This document shows, one piece after another, positions 1 through 13,770 of a DNA stretch of 64,000 nt; the stretch's first letter is position 1, and the number at the start of each line of letters is the position of its first letter. The position numbers were made by a program, and so were the translations under genes. This DNA is from Morinoia aosen (lineage: Eukaryota; Arthropoda; Malacostraca; Amphipoda; Talitridae). The stretch lies in NCBI GenBank assembly GCA_030386875.1, contig CM059579.1, positions 18,448,484 to 18,512,483 of the forward strand, read 5' to 3'. The notes beneath the pieces were generated by a model. The model worked only from the letters and a program-made list of their open reading frames with translations. It searched no databases and was not told the DNA's origin.

Positions 1-3000
1 TCAGCGAAAAAAGATGCGCCACTGTGAATTTTAGCTGTGATTGTAATTTTCGCATCTCAAGCCCATACGGGGACGAAAATATCAGTGACCGATGAGGACG
101 TTTCTTGCTGCCGAGAGTGTGGGCGCATGTCACGCTCCATGACAATAGAAAATCCCGCGAGCCTCTGAGCTCAGTCATAAGTCATCGCATCAGTAAAGTC
201 ACCGTCGTGAATTTTTAATGACAGCTTTAGCTTTCGGAAGCCAGGGAACGTGAGTCCCATATGACGGTGTCGCAGCGCCTCTGTCAGGCGTCATTAATTG
301 CAATAATTCAGGTTTAGCGGTCGCGCCTTCCAGTCGCACGGTGACGGAGCCGCGCTCTCGCTGTTGTTTCTCGGAGCGTTGACATCCACTCTGCGTCTCG
401 TCATAACAGGAAGTTGGGCTCACCAGTGCAGATTTGGCGTGCGGTAAATGACACTCAACTTGATGACAAATCCGAGGCCGAAATATTTTGTATCATGTGT
501 AAATATGCTTTAAGAAGGGCTCGTCAAAGTGTTTAAAGGTCGCTCCAACTTCCAAATCCACATCTTTAAATGTTAGGTGACATTATGTGAGTGTTTTTTC
601 TCCGGACTCCATCTGAATGTGTTTAAAAGCTCAACGTGTGAGTTACGTATTTGCACAGCTATTTATTTAAGAGCGCGCAAGAGAGTTTAAAGTAATAAAT
701 TCATGTTCTTCTTTTACGGAGAGTGACTTTCATTTTGACGAGTTTAATTTACGCTAAATATTCCATATCATTTATCACCCTTTTCACCAATGTATTTCTT
801 AACCGGAATATTAAATTCTTAAAGTTCGAACCGATAACAACTTTGAGTATAACTTTAATACAGAAAGTTTTATCATTTCATGTGTCTTGGAAATAATTTT
901 GTAAATCAAATGACAATGTGTAGCAAAGTTTTTTTTCCTTTAGAAAAATTGTAAATTTTTATTTCCCCATATTTTCATACATGTTCGAAAGATAAAGGTG
1001 GATGAACTGAACGCTCGTATGCCGTATTTTTCCGGGTTTTTGTAGCATTGTTACATTCCCGAAGAAAAATTAATTCATGCTCATTCATATGAACTGCTTT
1101 ATTTATAACCATAAATGCGTTATCTAGCAAGCGATCTTACATTTGATTTGAGCCAGCTCTGATAAATTCATCTTGCATTCAATAATGGACTTGATATCCA
1201 AAATTCAAAAACACTACAACTTTGTATTAATCTCTCAAATAATTTCTCAAAATTTTAAATTTTACGCCCGTTTTGCCACTTCGTTTTTACCGTTTTCGTA
1301 ACAGTATCTATTTTATCTAAGCTTCTCGGGAAGTTTTCCTCGACGCTCGTCATAAATTTAAGCACCTTATCCTAAGGTGGTAATATCTAGAGGAGCCATT
1401 GAAAAACAAAAGTACATGTTCCGAGAGACAACTCTCACTTTAGATTCGGACGCGCTGATGTTGAACATCGCTGTCAAGTATGGTGATTAAGTCATTTCAA
1501 GACCTTTCCGACCCACGACCGCCTGGATGGCGAGGTCTGCCTGCGCCGCAGAGCTCGTGCATCCATAGCTTGAGGCGGCGATATTAACTCCAAAATATCC
1601 ATCTCTGATAATTGGACATCCATAAAGCGCTAATGGCCCTCTCATCTGCGGCCCATGCGCCAGCTTACGGTCCAGGCTTGGCTCTAAATTATCATGTAGA
1701 GAAGCAGCGAAATTTGACAGCGTTTCGTGCCTGCACGCGGATACGACTGGTTGTACTACTGATGTGCAGACGAAGTGTTTGGGGAATTTACGTTAACTCC
1801 CAAGACTTATATAAGAAAACTAATGTAATGGAGTCGTCAGTCTTTGTTCACAATTTGACTACATTTCTGATTCCTTAAGCCTCTGATTCCTTAAGTGAAT
1901 TGCAAGTTTTATCTTCAGCTACTTGGGTTTAAATTTCGAGGTCAGTTCCAATGACGCTGCTCTGACAATCTCGGACTAAGAGGTCTTACTTGATCTTGAA
2001 AAACGGGTGAAATTGCTAACAGCATTGCAGTACAATAAATTGCGAGTTTCCTGTACTACCAACTGAACGAAACAAAAATGGTCGAATTATCGCTTAAGTT
2101 TAAAAATTAAATCTCAACAGGGCAATCTCAACAATTTGATTCTCTATTTCACTGATCGCTACTCAGACCTAACTTGAATTACAATTTGTTTACTTTGAAA
2201 AAAACTAACTAATTTGATTTCTTGACAATACCATTGCTCATAATTACGGAGCAACTAACTTCCTCATCTGCAGCCATAGATAAAACTCAGTAGTGTTGGA
2301 CCGCTACACAAATGCCCGTACTGTTGGTAGAAATTCAAATGCTATAGAAATCGATCATTGAAGTTTTGACAGACACATATTTTACAGTACTTTAGAGCAA
2401 TGTTACACCGAACGAGTATAACTACTTGAAATTTGTTTATCCCGTATGATTTTCTTCACCTGCCCTCTTTATTGGGTTGACCAAATTAATGCATCTCCAG
2501 ACGAAAGTTTAAAACTAAGCAACGAAAAAAGAAAATTAACTTTTTTCCGGCAGTACAACTAGCAATCAGCACCGGTTGCATCAACTAGTGTTTATAACCG
2601 TAACTCGTCAGAAACTATTTCAGATGCAAATTGAATGTCAAAGGATGAAAAAAGTCACAAATATATTTAGAACCATCTCAACGAGAAAACCTGAAGAAAC
2701 ATTTCTTCTCTGTCAGTTTTTTATTATCAACTATTGGAATATTGAATTGGCAAAAGAGATCACGAGTAAAAAAGGCAAATTTAAATTAATTAATAGAAAT
2801 ACACGCAGGATCACAATTTGTCACTTTCAATATTTATTTTTAATCCCTTAACGTCCCAGAGGATTATATGGTTCTTCAAATAATGGCGTATTATATTGTA
2901 TTTTTTGTTCAATTTGTTCCTCAACGCGCTCTTAGAAGTTCACTGCCGAGTGCCGGAGTCTTCCCCTCCTTACGTCGGTGACGGCCTGATGTCACTGCCA

Positions 3001-5110
3001 GTTTAATGACGGTGGCTGCTGTAAAACTAACCGGAGTAAAATAACGTTGACGTTAAATTAGAGCTCTTCCCGTCAATAATGACTAGGCAGCGTCCCAGCG
3101 TTAATCAAGTACATTGAAATTCGTACATTTGTTCCTGTACATAATCCGTTTCATGGAACTTTTTTCCCTGTCCCAAGCAAGTCCTAGGTGTTTCTCAGTC
3201 TTTATGAGTTAAGGGTCAATATATAATGAAATCTAGAGACTGAGCTAAGCTGTACTGCACCTGGCGCCGATGCATACTTCGGTTCACCATCCTTAGGAAA
3301 ATCAATTTCCTGAATTATAGATTCTTAGCATAGGGTACATCGTTGTCTCAATATGTCTTCATGCTAGTGCTAGTCCATTGTGCGTCGAGTACGACGTAGA
3401 GAATTCATTCAATTTAAGGGCTGAAACGCACTGCCTTTGCCATATTTCCCTCTGGGTTCTTTTGGATTAAAGTTCTAGTTCCACTACACGCCGGGCAGGC
3501 TTCACTCCAACCGAACCAAATATATGGTGCTCTGATTCGACACTCCACACAATCCTGCTCCATTCGCAACCCGTTCAGTGAAGACTCTCTATCACCCGGT
3601 TCTACACGAATGGGTCAATTCTTTTTTCAGCTCAGACGTTTCTATCAGAATCTTTTTCTGAACAGGCTTGCCTGAAGACACTTTCTGAGTACACACTAAT
3701 TTAGACCGTGCACCTCATCAATTTCATGTTTTATGTTAACTCTGGTGAGGCTTGAATATCTTCAAAACTGATTTTTTATTCGTTCGCCCAGACTTTCAGT
3801 TATTCGTAGTCTGCCAGCGTAGATCACTTCGACTATATTCCTCGTTGCGTCTTCTGACGAGCTATTTAAAAGCTTTAGAATCGTAAAAATTTGTCAGTTC
3901 AACTCCCTTTAGAGAGCGTGCCAATGCATGAGATTCCAGTTTTTCTCCTTCGTGCGATGGTTTTCCGCTCCGGTGGTGAAATTGTCGCTTACTTCAGCGA
4001 ATTTCTCCGTTTCATGAACGGTGTAGTTTGAAAAGGGAGAGAAAATGATGAACACAAAAATAATAGGGAAATAAGCTCAAAAACGTTCTCGTTCTTGTTT
4101 TCCAAAAACGTGTTTCTCAAAAATAAGCGTTGTGAAAGCATCATTGGATGAATTTGAGACAGGTAAGAATGAATTTGAAATTATTATTATTCAAATTCAG
4201 AGCTAAATATTATTCTCTGATGCTCTTTCACGTGTCACATATAAATATACATAATTGATCAAAAGTTTTAAGGCGAGATAATTTTTGAAATCTTGAGCTC
4301 GTATAATTACGCACCCATTGGTATTTAGTAAGTATTCTCAGCTTCAAAAGAACGAACTGGAGTTCTCACGAATTCATGAGAGTGGAAATAACACTTGTTA
4401 ATTTTTAAAATTCAAATAGAAACTTCTGTTCGATTTCAGTCTGAATTCAGGGTCACACGGAGGTTTGGACGCCGGCATTCAAAAAGCCTTTCATTATGTT
4501 GTTCTCTGCCCATGCCTCATGCGCTGCTCGGGTATCTGCGCCAGACGAAAGTGATCCGCTTATTGTCTGATCATCTTCGTGAGCGATCAAAGATCCTCCA
4601 TTGAAGGAAGATGTGTTGCGATAGCGCTGCTGATTTCCAGCTGCATTGATGCGTCGTATTTTACAACTTGCTTTAGAAACAGCTTTTGTATTGAGTCAGG
4701 CGTCTGCGGCCAGGGTCCTCATCTGAAGCTTAGCTAAATCAGCGAGCTTTTCAGCGAACATCTTAGGTATTTCAGAATGGCTGGTGGTGTTCTTGCAAAT
4801 ACTAACGCTTGGTCAGGATAGGTTAATTAATTGGTCCACTTCATTTGGAAGGAAAATACACATAGCGTCTGTAATGCGGCTCAGGTTTTCATTGCGATGG
4901 TAGGAGAAGAGTGTTTTAATATGAAAATTCAGACAGTATTTCTATTCAAGCATTATCGCAGATTATTGTTCAATTTCATGATAGCAATTGTTTTCGCTTT
5001 TTTCATCGTTCTCTACGCATGTTGCCAAAACACATCAGCAAGGAAAGGTTGTAGACTGAATGTCTACAACGATTACTTCATATTCAATCATGGTTTAAAT
5101 GAAACATTTT
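1..5110. other. No gene seen: AT-rich intergenic DNA
   Basis: Only short chance frames. Nothing resembling exons with family motifs, tRNAs or repeats could be supported. Confidence 0.6.
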
Positions 5111-5453
5111 TAGATTAGATGTTAGTTTAAGCCTCCCTAACCGTAACAACGGTGTTCCAAAGAGAGGAAGGAGGAAGAAACTATTAAATTAAACGCAATT
5201 AAAAGAACAAAAAAGCATTTGCCCAAGGTACGATGAGAAAGAAGTTCATTAAACAAGGTAAAAGTTGAAAAAGAAAGTAGCATCTGCTGAAAAACAGAAC
5301 AGCAGTGAACCGAAAAAAATTGATCCTGAACATGTCATACAAAACATTCTATTTCAACAAAAAGAAGGCCTACCTAACTCGCAGCTCGGGACCTCACATG
5401 TTCCCCCTGGGAGTGCTAATTCCCACGTACAATAGTTCTATCTCCCTGAGGGG
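5111..5453. repeat. Interspersed ~350 bp retroposon-like element, copy 1
   Basis: It begins TAGATTAGATGTTAGTTTAAGC, passes through GCCTCCCTAACCG, AGAGAGGAAGGAGGAAG, AACAGCAGTGAACCGAAAAA and AGGCCTACCTAACTCGCAGC, and ends with CTCCCTGAGGGG. The same blocks occur in order in five other places in this window. No clear target-site duplication could be aligned for this copy. The first ~20 bp overlap the end of a meaningless ORF. Confidence 0.85.
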
Positions 5454-6419
5454 AGTTGAATAATATTTAACGGTAGTGAAGGTTAATTTTCTCGGTTACC
5501 TATGAAACAATCTAATTACAGAATTTGAGCTTGCATGTCTGACCTGTTATTCTTCATGAATTTTTTAAACTTGAGCCAATCTATGTAAATAGTTTCTTAA
5601 TAATCAAAAATAACTCAACTTATATTGCATCTCCTTGCACACATTGCTCCTATTTTATCGATACTTTTTTGTAGCTTTCTAAATCACTTTAGAAGTAAAC
5701 ATTGATGTGAATGATTTAAATTGACATTTCAGCTGAAGTTAATTTGAGAGAACTTTGTAGGTCCTCAAATTTGCTGCAAATGCCAGCAAGACTGATGCTT
5801 GCAGTATTCTAAATGAGGTACAGATTTGTGTCCCTTCAATATTTATCTTCGGCCAACTGTCTTCTTATTGGTGATAACTCTACGAGATTTTCAAAAATTT
5901 GTTCGAAGTCTTTAAGCCTCCTAAGACAAAAGCTTTTACCGCAGTCGATTTAAAAAAAATTCCTCAGTAATGAGTGCAAAAGATCGTGTGCTAAATACAG
6001 TGGTAGAAATGTAAAATAATTATGTAATACTGTAGAGATAAACTGCTGCCAAAAGCGCTGATTATGGATTCCCAACTCAAAACCATCAACATCAGAAGAA
6101 AATCTACTGTCCAATTCCTGTCACCTTGGAGAAGCTTAATGGCAGACTATCCACTTACGTAATTTTGATGCTAAAAATTCTCGTTCACCAAAAATATTAT
6201 CTTACCCTATAGCCAAAGTTCTGGCGCTAGCCAGTTCTTCTGGCAATGTGTTAATTATCGTTTTCGAATTTCATATTCTGTGGCGTCTTTCTTCCCTGGA
6301 AGTGAGCACCCATTCCTACTCGAGTTATCGTAACCATATAAAGCCATTTGTTTAACACTTCACAGTGTATCGCAGCCTCAGTGGAATATCGCTCATACTC
6401 AAGTCTTTGTTTAGCCTCG

Positions 6420-6645
6420 ACGCCGTCAGCACCAAAGCCTGGAGCCAGCGCGCGGACTGAGGAGAGCGCTGCGCAGCACCGCAGTTGGGCTCGGGCTTTA
6501 ATTACGGCCTGTAAATTATGCACACTGAATGGCGGTGCCGTCTCGCTGGGCGACCTCCGAGAAAGCCTCATTATGCGGACTGCAGAGCTCTGCTGATTCT
6601 GCGACGTACGGCCGGGGAGGCTGGGCTGCGTAATGATCGCTGGAT
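6420..6645. promoter_or_regulatory. Candidate regulatory GC island
   Basis: Locally GC-rich block in AT-rich surroundings. It contains homeodomain-type cores GGCTTTAATTACGG and CCTGTAAATTATGC and several CpGs. Open frames on both strands are explained by the GC content. No gene is recognised. Confidence 0.25.
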
Positions 6646-8340
6646 GCTGGCGAGTACAACACGGAAAATTCAAATTGTGCAAGAAAGTGGAAAATTAGCT
6701 GATCTGCGTGATGACTGTGAGAGAAAACGGAGATGAAAAGTCCACATTGGTCTTGAATTAAGGTTGTACAATGTGAAGTCAACTTAGGTTCGCTTTAGAA
6801 TTTCAAAGAAAATTTATAACGCATTTTGCTGCAAATCTGACGTCCATCTTAAATGTCTGCACATGCTTTCGGGAACCGCCTATTGACTATCAATATTTTT
6901 AACCAACATAATCTCTCGTAATTTTTCAACTTCGCGCATCAGCATGAGATATTTTTATGAACTTGAATCTGTTTTCTGACGCCTGTAGTCTTTGCTGCGT
7001 TCTGTTAACTGACAAGACTCCAAAACGTCAATTTCTGCGTAAACTGAGAAGTTAGTATGTGTTTGTTTCCTTAGTATTAGGAAGCACGCACAGACACAAC
7101 TATATAAATTACTGAGCTCTATAGGGTACAGATGACGTTAGCAGTTGGTTGCATTCAAGTAACTACAGAACTTTTGACTGCACCCATTGAGAAAATGACT
7201 ATAACGTTCTCGTCTCTTTATATTGAACATACGAATGAGACATCTTTCGATGGAGCGGCTTTGACTTCTGTGCATATGTATTGGTGGTTTGCCATACTAT
7301 CTGTGACTAATTTAGGATTCCAGCAACATGTGCTGAAGGTTACTGGCCTCACATCAAACAAGTAGCTTTTGCAAAAGAATTTTTCTACTTATCAAACGAA
7401 TGAATTTTTTTTCCTACACACTTTCATACGTATATCGAGGGTAAAGTAGTGGGAAAAAGTTTTTCATAAAATTCGTTTGGAGTCAAAACCTTTAGCTCTG
7501 TGGCCAATTCTCAGCTGAAAGCTACATTGTCAAGTAAAACTATCAATAGAAATGACAATTACAAGTCACTGTATATAGAAAATCGGATGTTTCAGTGCAC
7601 GGTAAGAAAGCACAAAATTTAAATATTACTCATAAACGAACTTGCTTTATGTCTCACAGTAGACAGTCCCCCATCACTTACAAGAAGGAAATATCCCTCA
7701 ACAGCAGAGAAACAATTATGGCATTTCATTTAGAATGAATTTAGAGTAAAAATACTTCGAAGGATTACCAAACTTTTCCCAATTTTGAGTTGAGTTGGTG
7801 GCGGGCTTAAAATGCTTACTCTTGTCTTGGAATAATTCCGCGTTAGATGCTTTGTTTAACATTGATCATCGACGTAACATTTTTACTAATAACATTGTAC
7901 AAAATATCACTAACATGCATTAGAACTCATACAGAAATCCAAAAAGGTAAACTGTTTATACATATCAATCGTTGATGGCAATGGTTGGAAATTGTTTTTA
8001 TTAGCGAGTAGTGTTATTCCTAAATTTTAATTCACATAACATGTGCTTTGTTCATGTAGCATTCTCAAGCTTTTCCCCATATTTAATCTGATGAAATACA
8101 TGAGATTTATCGAGGGAATAGAGTAAGGTTGTCAAACAATTCAGTGTACTGCAAGCCTTCCAAATGCGGTCCGTGAACGTAATCGCGTTGACAGGCATTA
8201 CTTTCAAGTTTTCGAAGCGATCAACTCATTTGAATTCGCACCAAATTTTATTATTTTGGGTGAGGGTGAGATTTAAATGACATCAATTTAGTTCCCCAAC
8301 GTGAAGCGTTTGTTCGGTAACACATTGACTATTGATATGG

Positions 8341-8432
8341 CCCACCGTTGGGTCCTTTGGAAATGTTTTCATAATCTGTTAAAATTAATGGTATTTAATG
8401 GACTCAGTTAATGTTTGGTATTTATAGAATTT
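8341..8432. repeat. Dispersed repeat pair, member A
   Basis: Aligns with 53664-53759 over about 95 bp. Shared blocks are TTTGGAAA, TTAAAATTAAT.GTATTTAATGGAC and TGTTTGGTATTTATA.AATT, roughly three quarters identical by eye. The outer limits are not defined. It could be a fragment of an otherwise unseen element. Confidence 0.55.
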
Positions 8433-11400
8433 TTAGCAGCTCGTGAATTTAAATGAGTTCACTACAGAACTTCAGGTTAACCCATCATGGTGAACGTGTT
8501 CATAAGCTCGGTTTCGTTATCCCATTAATTATTTTACGAGCAGCACTGTCAAGATTACTAGAATTCATATAGAAAACTACATCAGTCGCGAATGAAATAG
8601 ACTTAGTTCACTGGTGAAGACGATGTAATTTATAAGCATATTACATAACAAGTGTCCAATACAGAACCTTGCATCGCATCTTCGACTGAGAGCGAGTCAA
8701 TCGCAACTCCTCTAATTCCATAATGGTCAAATTTCTCAAGGCGTGCGTTACAGAGATCGAAAATTCAACAAACACATAGTAAATGTTTTATTGTAAAATG
8801 ACAATACAAATGACGAAATGGTTAAATAAAATGATACCAAGGAAGTTATAGAGGCATGACGAAACCCAAATAGAGAATTAGTAAAACTTTCATTTCTCTT
8901 TATAAAACAAAGCAATTTTTCATGTTCTTGGATTGGTTATTCGAAACTGATATTTTCAAAAGTTTTCACCAATAAGCAACCTCAAATAAGTTCCAAAATT
9001 TAAACATTTGTACAACTCTGACTGTCTCTTAGACATCGAGAACCTTATCATCTGAAATACTTTTCTTAAAAAAGCTCACTTAAAACAGAAAATATTAGAT
9101 CTCCTACTAACATAAATGTTGAGGTTTAATCTCAATCACCTGATATTTTTCGACATTCAACTCAGCATCAGTTTCAAGCTTCCATGCTGGTTGATGTTAA
9201 AAAGAACAACTGACGAACATAGTCACAGGCACCGCAGGTTCCATGTTAAATGGAGTCTAATCTTCAGCAAGTCATTTTGTTTCTTAGAAAAATTATTTGA
9301 TAAGTTTTCATGCACATTAGCAGAAGCCTATGATTTCCCATCATATGCTATTTGATAATGATGTTGTGAAAAGTTGTTTCCTTCATCACCTCGTTCAATA
9401 TTTTATAAGTTCTACTCGAGGTTTTCGTAGCGTGGCTCAGTTAATTCTAGTAAAATCATTCACTAGTTTTGCCTAAAATAAAAAATAAAGCTCAGCAAAT
9501 TTCGACATAAATTTACGTTGTTTGATTAATAAGTTTACGCTTTCAGATATACAATAGCTTTTTCTTAACAAACCCGCTTTCTTCGTCAGAAAACCGCTCA
9601 ACAAAACAAGTGTTTCCCTCGCCCGGTTTTCCAATGGAAATAATTTATTGAAGATATGATCAACATCAGCTTTTCCAATGAAATCGCTGAACAACAAGAT
9701 CTCACCACGAGAAAACCCAGCACTGTTGAGCAGAAGTTTGTTAAGCTGATGAGGTCATGAAGTGCACAACATGATACGAGTTCACCAATACTTGGTTCAT
9801 TGTCTAACATTAAATGAATTGGAAAATGTTCTCATGTTTCACATTCTATCGTACCTGAGTTCATAGAGTTATAACTGACAAATTTTATCCAGAAACGAAA
9901 ACCTGACATCTGAACTGCTACTTGAAATTCTAGTCAGCTTATTGATTTGTGGGTGAAAATTATGGTAAGCAAATAATTTAATAAAATGACTAATTAGAAG
10001 CAGTCTGTGAACATTAAAATCATCACCGTCAAAATTACCTCAGTGAATCGCACAATCTTGGTTCAAAACCTTTCATAGATTTTCAGAATCGTGCAAGTTA
10101 TTGAAGTCGTAAGATTATGAGATGGAGGACGGTATATGCAAGCAAAAGTTTAGCGACAATATTGCAAAGCGTTGGCACAAATGAAAACCCCGACACCATC
10201 TCCAATAAATGAGAAGTCATTCTGATTCCAGGCTGCACGTAGTAATCTGACAAAAACACAGATGCCATCTACAAATGGTGTTTATGGTGACTCAACCTGA
10301 TGAAACGATCCAAATCGAACTTGAGATAAACTTTTTCCAGTACGCCATGCCTCGTCTACGGGAATGATATCAAATACAGATGAGAATTAGCTTAGAAATG
10401 CACATAATTTACCTATTTTTTTTCGTATCCTGTGGTATAATGAAAAAGAAAACCACCTCGCCCACTCTAGCTTGAACAGCACAACAGCATATGTACCAAC
10501 ATCGACTTGATAAAGTAAAGATGATGAAAGTAATGATCCATCCATAGCCATAACTAGGAGTAGATAACTACACCAAAAGTAATAGGTTTCATTTTGCAGG
10601 CAATTTTTAAATTTTGTTCGTAATTTGCTCGAATCTTCTTCCTACTCCGTAAATTCAACATACTGAAGATATGCCTTACCTTGAATCTTAGTGAGAAACA
10701 GCTACCCCCGGTCACTAGTTTACAATTTTACTCTGTATAACTTCGCAGCGTATTTTTCAAGAGGAAAATACATGTGGAGCCTTTTAGTTTGCATACGTTA
10801 GCCATCAGGTGAAATATTTGAGGAACGGATGACGTTAGAGCTCGGTCATTGATAGAAGCAGTTTGAATATATTTTATGTCTCCCGCGGACTCTCCACTTA
10901 TAGATTGACGCCCGCTAGGCGCACTGCATGTAGTTTAAATCCTAATTCAAGAGGATCTTAGACTCATGATTTGAGTCTGCTGTGTGTGTACCGTGCTAAT
11001 GAAGTTGAATAGAAAACTCTCTTCAACACTTAATTCCATTACTTATTGGGAACCACTCGTTGACGAAAATATTGTAAGGCTGATTTATTTCTGATGAATT
11101 TTTCTAGTCTGGACGCATTCGTGCGCGTTTCTGCATTACATGAAAGTAATTTGTTCAAAATCAGCTCTGAATTAGTTGGCAGAGTGTAGACTTGAAAGGT
11201 AATATTAGACAGATTTTTCGTTCTGGAATAACAGAAATTCAGGTTAATTTGTTCACACAATTTTTTCCCGACGTAAAATAAACAGCATGAATCTGCAATG
11301 ACGAAAAACTATTAATTATTTTTGTATGTTTTCTTCGAATTTTTGCGTTTCCCAGTCCCGGTTTCGAACTCAGGGTGCAAAAAGAACAACAGATCGGAGT

Positions 11401-11488
11401 TAGATAACATTTCCAGCAGCACTGAAGTACTGATCTGCACGTGAAGAAATCTCCCGCTTACCTATGCCATTTTCAAGTGTATTTCACG

Positions 11489-11719
11489 CAAACTAAATTC
11501 AATTTTGCACAAATTATATTCAACTTCATTCAAGGGAAATTCAATTTTAAACAAGTGAAATTTAATTTTATACAAATGAAATTTCGTTTCGAAAAAGTAA
11601 AATTTCATTTCATACAAATGAAATTCAATTTTCCATTAACGAAATTAGATTTAACACAAATGAAATTCAATTTACGAAACATTAAATTCTATTTAGAACA
11701 ACGGGAAATTTTTCATTTA
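11489..11719. repeat. 21-bp degenerate tandem array (11 units)
   Basis: Eleven consecutive 21-bp units resembling CAAATGAAATTCAATTTTAT. Because 21 is divisible by 3, the plus frame stays open and reads as heptapeptides of the type QMKFNFI, with QMKF recurring in roughly alternate units (possible 42-bp dimer). The open frame has no ATG before the array, so a protein is unlikely. A related motif in inverted orientation lies at 12440-12565. Confidence 0.8.
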
Positions 11720-12439
11720 ATAAGTAAGAATAAATAATGAAAACATCACAAACGCTTTTAAATCCTGCGTACTGGCTACAGCGAGATTTTATGGCCCAAC
11801 ATTAGCTGACCAACATCGAAAATATGCAAAATTAAAAGCATGCAGTTACTAGGTTACGTACTGTGGTTCAATCACCTCAATGTTGTATTGGTAAGATTAA
11901 TACTGCATCAATATATATATTCTTTTATACGTAGATTAATTATGTTGAAGATTATCAAATGCACCCCTTTTTTTAAAGTAGTGCCAGCGAACTTTCAAAA
12001 ATCACCGAGAAAAAATTTGAATACATTTTGTGTTTTAAGTGTGTAGTTTTTCTGTATGCAACATTATTCATTAAATGCTACGATTTTTATTTGACATTAT
12101 CTAATTATATGTAAGGATGTTGCTCTCGTAAAATGATGTACGTGCGTATTTATATTTCCTACACAAAAAAAGAGACAACATTTTATGCATTACAAAATCT
12201 ATAAATTATAAGAAATGAATATGTTTCTTTCTTTCTTTGTCGCCTCTTTATGGTAGAAGATAAGTGCACGCTAAAATAAATGCGTTCATTCAAAGTTGAT
12301 TCAAGAAATTATTGTTTATATATAGATACAAGAACCACTATATGCATAACAGGATTATCATGAATTTAAAATCATTAACACTCCAAACTGACATTTATTG
12401 AAGCAGATTATGATGTACGAAAAATTATCACTTTCGCGC

Positions 12440-12565
12440 AATTTCATGTCGTAGGTGAGGAATTTAATTTCCTTGCTGTGAAATTGAATTTTATTTGTAT
12501 TGAATTAATTTTTTAAGGTGATATTCAATTATTTGAGTGAATTTGAATTTCGTTCTTTCGTAAAC
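12440..12565. repeat. Inverted, shorter counterpart of the 21-bp array
   Basis: Contains GTGAAATTGAATTTTATTTG, GAATTTAATTTCCTTG and GAGTGAATTTGAATTTCG. On the reverse strand these resemble the 21-bp units at 11489-11719. The match is approximate and the AT-rich background makes it weak evidence. Confidence 0.4.
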
Positions 12566-13005
12566 TACATGTAATTGATATAGAAATTGTCGAGTTAAAC
12601 ATTATAGTAAAAATAATAAGAAAGCCTATATACAAGATAAATAAATTTGTAAGCATATTTTTATAACTTTTTATTAACGAGATAAAAAACTCATAAGAGT
12701 TGCCAAAAAATTCAAGTTTACGTTCATAATGCAAAAAGTATTTTACAACAATATGAAAATTAAAACCTAATTCCCGAAAATACATGCCGACATTTTTCAG
12801 TCCTGAAACTGCATATGCTTTGTGTATTTTCAAGTCGACTATGATGTTTTTATCGTTAAGGTCCATTCAATCAATCCCGATGGCTAATAGTAAAGAACAG
12901 GCGATGTTGATTCAATGCTTATTTCGAAGGGTTGGTTATTATTTCGACTATCGCTCTTAAAAATGATTGTTGTACGTCACTCCGCAAGTGCTAGGCTGGA
13001 CGGCG

Positions 13006-13067
13006 TGGTGTTGTGGTAACACTGATTATTGACATGCTGTTAAGAGCCGCCAAATCGTGTTCACTCC
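13006..13067 (+). repeat. Possible tRNA-derived SINE head
   Basis: GGCGTGGTGTTGTGGTAACAC resembles a pol III A box (TGGTGTTGTGG, 13006-13016). GTTCACTCC at 13059-13067 resembles a B box lacking one base. The ~50-bp spacing fits a tRNA-like promoter. No second copy in this window confirms it. Confidence 0.3.
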
Positions 13068-13636
13068 GGTCCAACGCACCCTTTATGCCTACACACTCGG
13101 CGAACAAATCCGAGTTAACATCATGGCTTACGAAAAGACAATTTTTTATTCTGAAAGAGTCTAAGGAATAGTTTCAAAATCCGGTGGTAGTTTATGTGGA
13201 AGTCGCATTCTAATTTTAAAATGTTACACTCGATGAAATCCTTAGGAGACTTTGTTTTTTGGTTTCTGCAGGTGTCGAACCAGCCTGGCGTAGCTGTCTG
13301 ATTACAGGCTCCGTTCTGAAATTTCGATCGATGAACCTCCATGAGGCTTTGCTTCTGCCGGAATCGATGTATATATACGATTGTTTGAATTGAAATAAAA
13401 GTTAGCAATACTATACCTATAAAAGAGACATGTGTTGGTAACATATTCTGATAAGGGAACACTCGGCTTTTATCGGCTAGTTTTTAATGCGTTGCGACTG
13501 TATTGATCTTCTCGATTTCTTCACTCGTGTACTGTTTATACAACTTAATGGAAATGTACCTTTTGTGCTGCTGGATTGGCGTTGTATTCTGGTCAGAATT
13601 TTGCTGCCACTGTTGTATGGGGACAATCACAATCAC

Positions 13637-13770
13637 CATCTGCAATCGTATTCTTCATTCATCATCAATTCAGCATCTGCAATCGTATTCTTCATTCATC
13701 ATCAATTCAGCATCTGCAATCGTATTCTACATCCACCATCACTTCAGCATCTGCGATCACTTTCAATTTC
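13637..13770. repeat. 37-bp tandem repeat, about 3.5 copies
   Basis: The unit begins CATCTGCAATCGTATTCTTC and ends CATCATCAATTCAG. Copies are at 13637-13673 and 13674-13710 (identical by eye), 13711-13747 (a few changes) and a partial unit after that. It produces the overlapping plus-strand ORFs here, which are artefacts of the repeat. Confidence 0.9.

Larger units (their letters stand above)
5454..11488. other. Intergenic DNA without a supported gene
   Basis: AT-rich. It contains the GC island at 6.4-6.65 kb and one member of a dispersed repeat pair at 8.34 kb, listed separately. Other frames of up to ~140 codons overlap the GC island and look like chance. Confidence 0.6.

Noticed and set aside
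11340-11400. Possible pol III B box (AGTTCGAAACC on the minus strand)
   Set aside because: No A box at a suitable distance and no tRNA cloverleaf. A single short match is not enough.
13260-13330. GGTTCGACACC on the minus strand as a tRNA/SINE B box
   Set aside because: No convincing A box upstream and no second copy.
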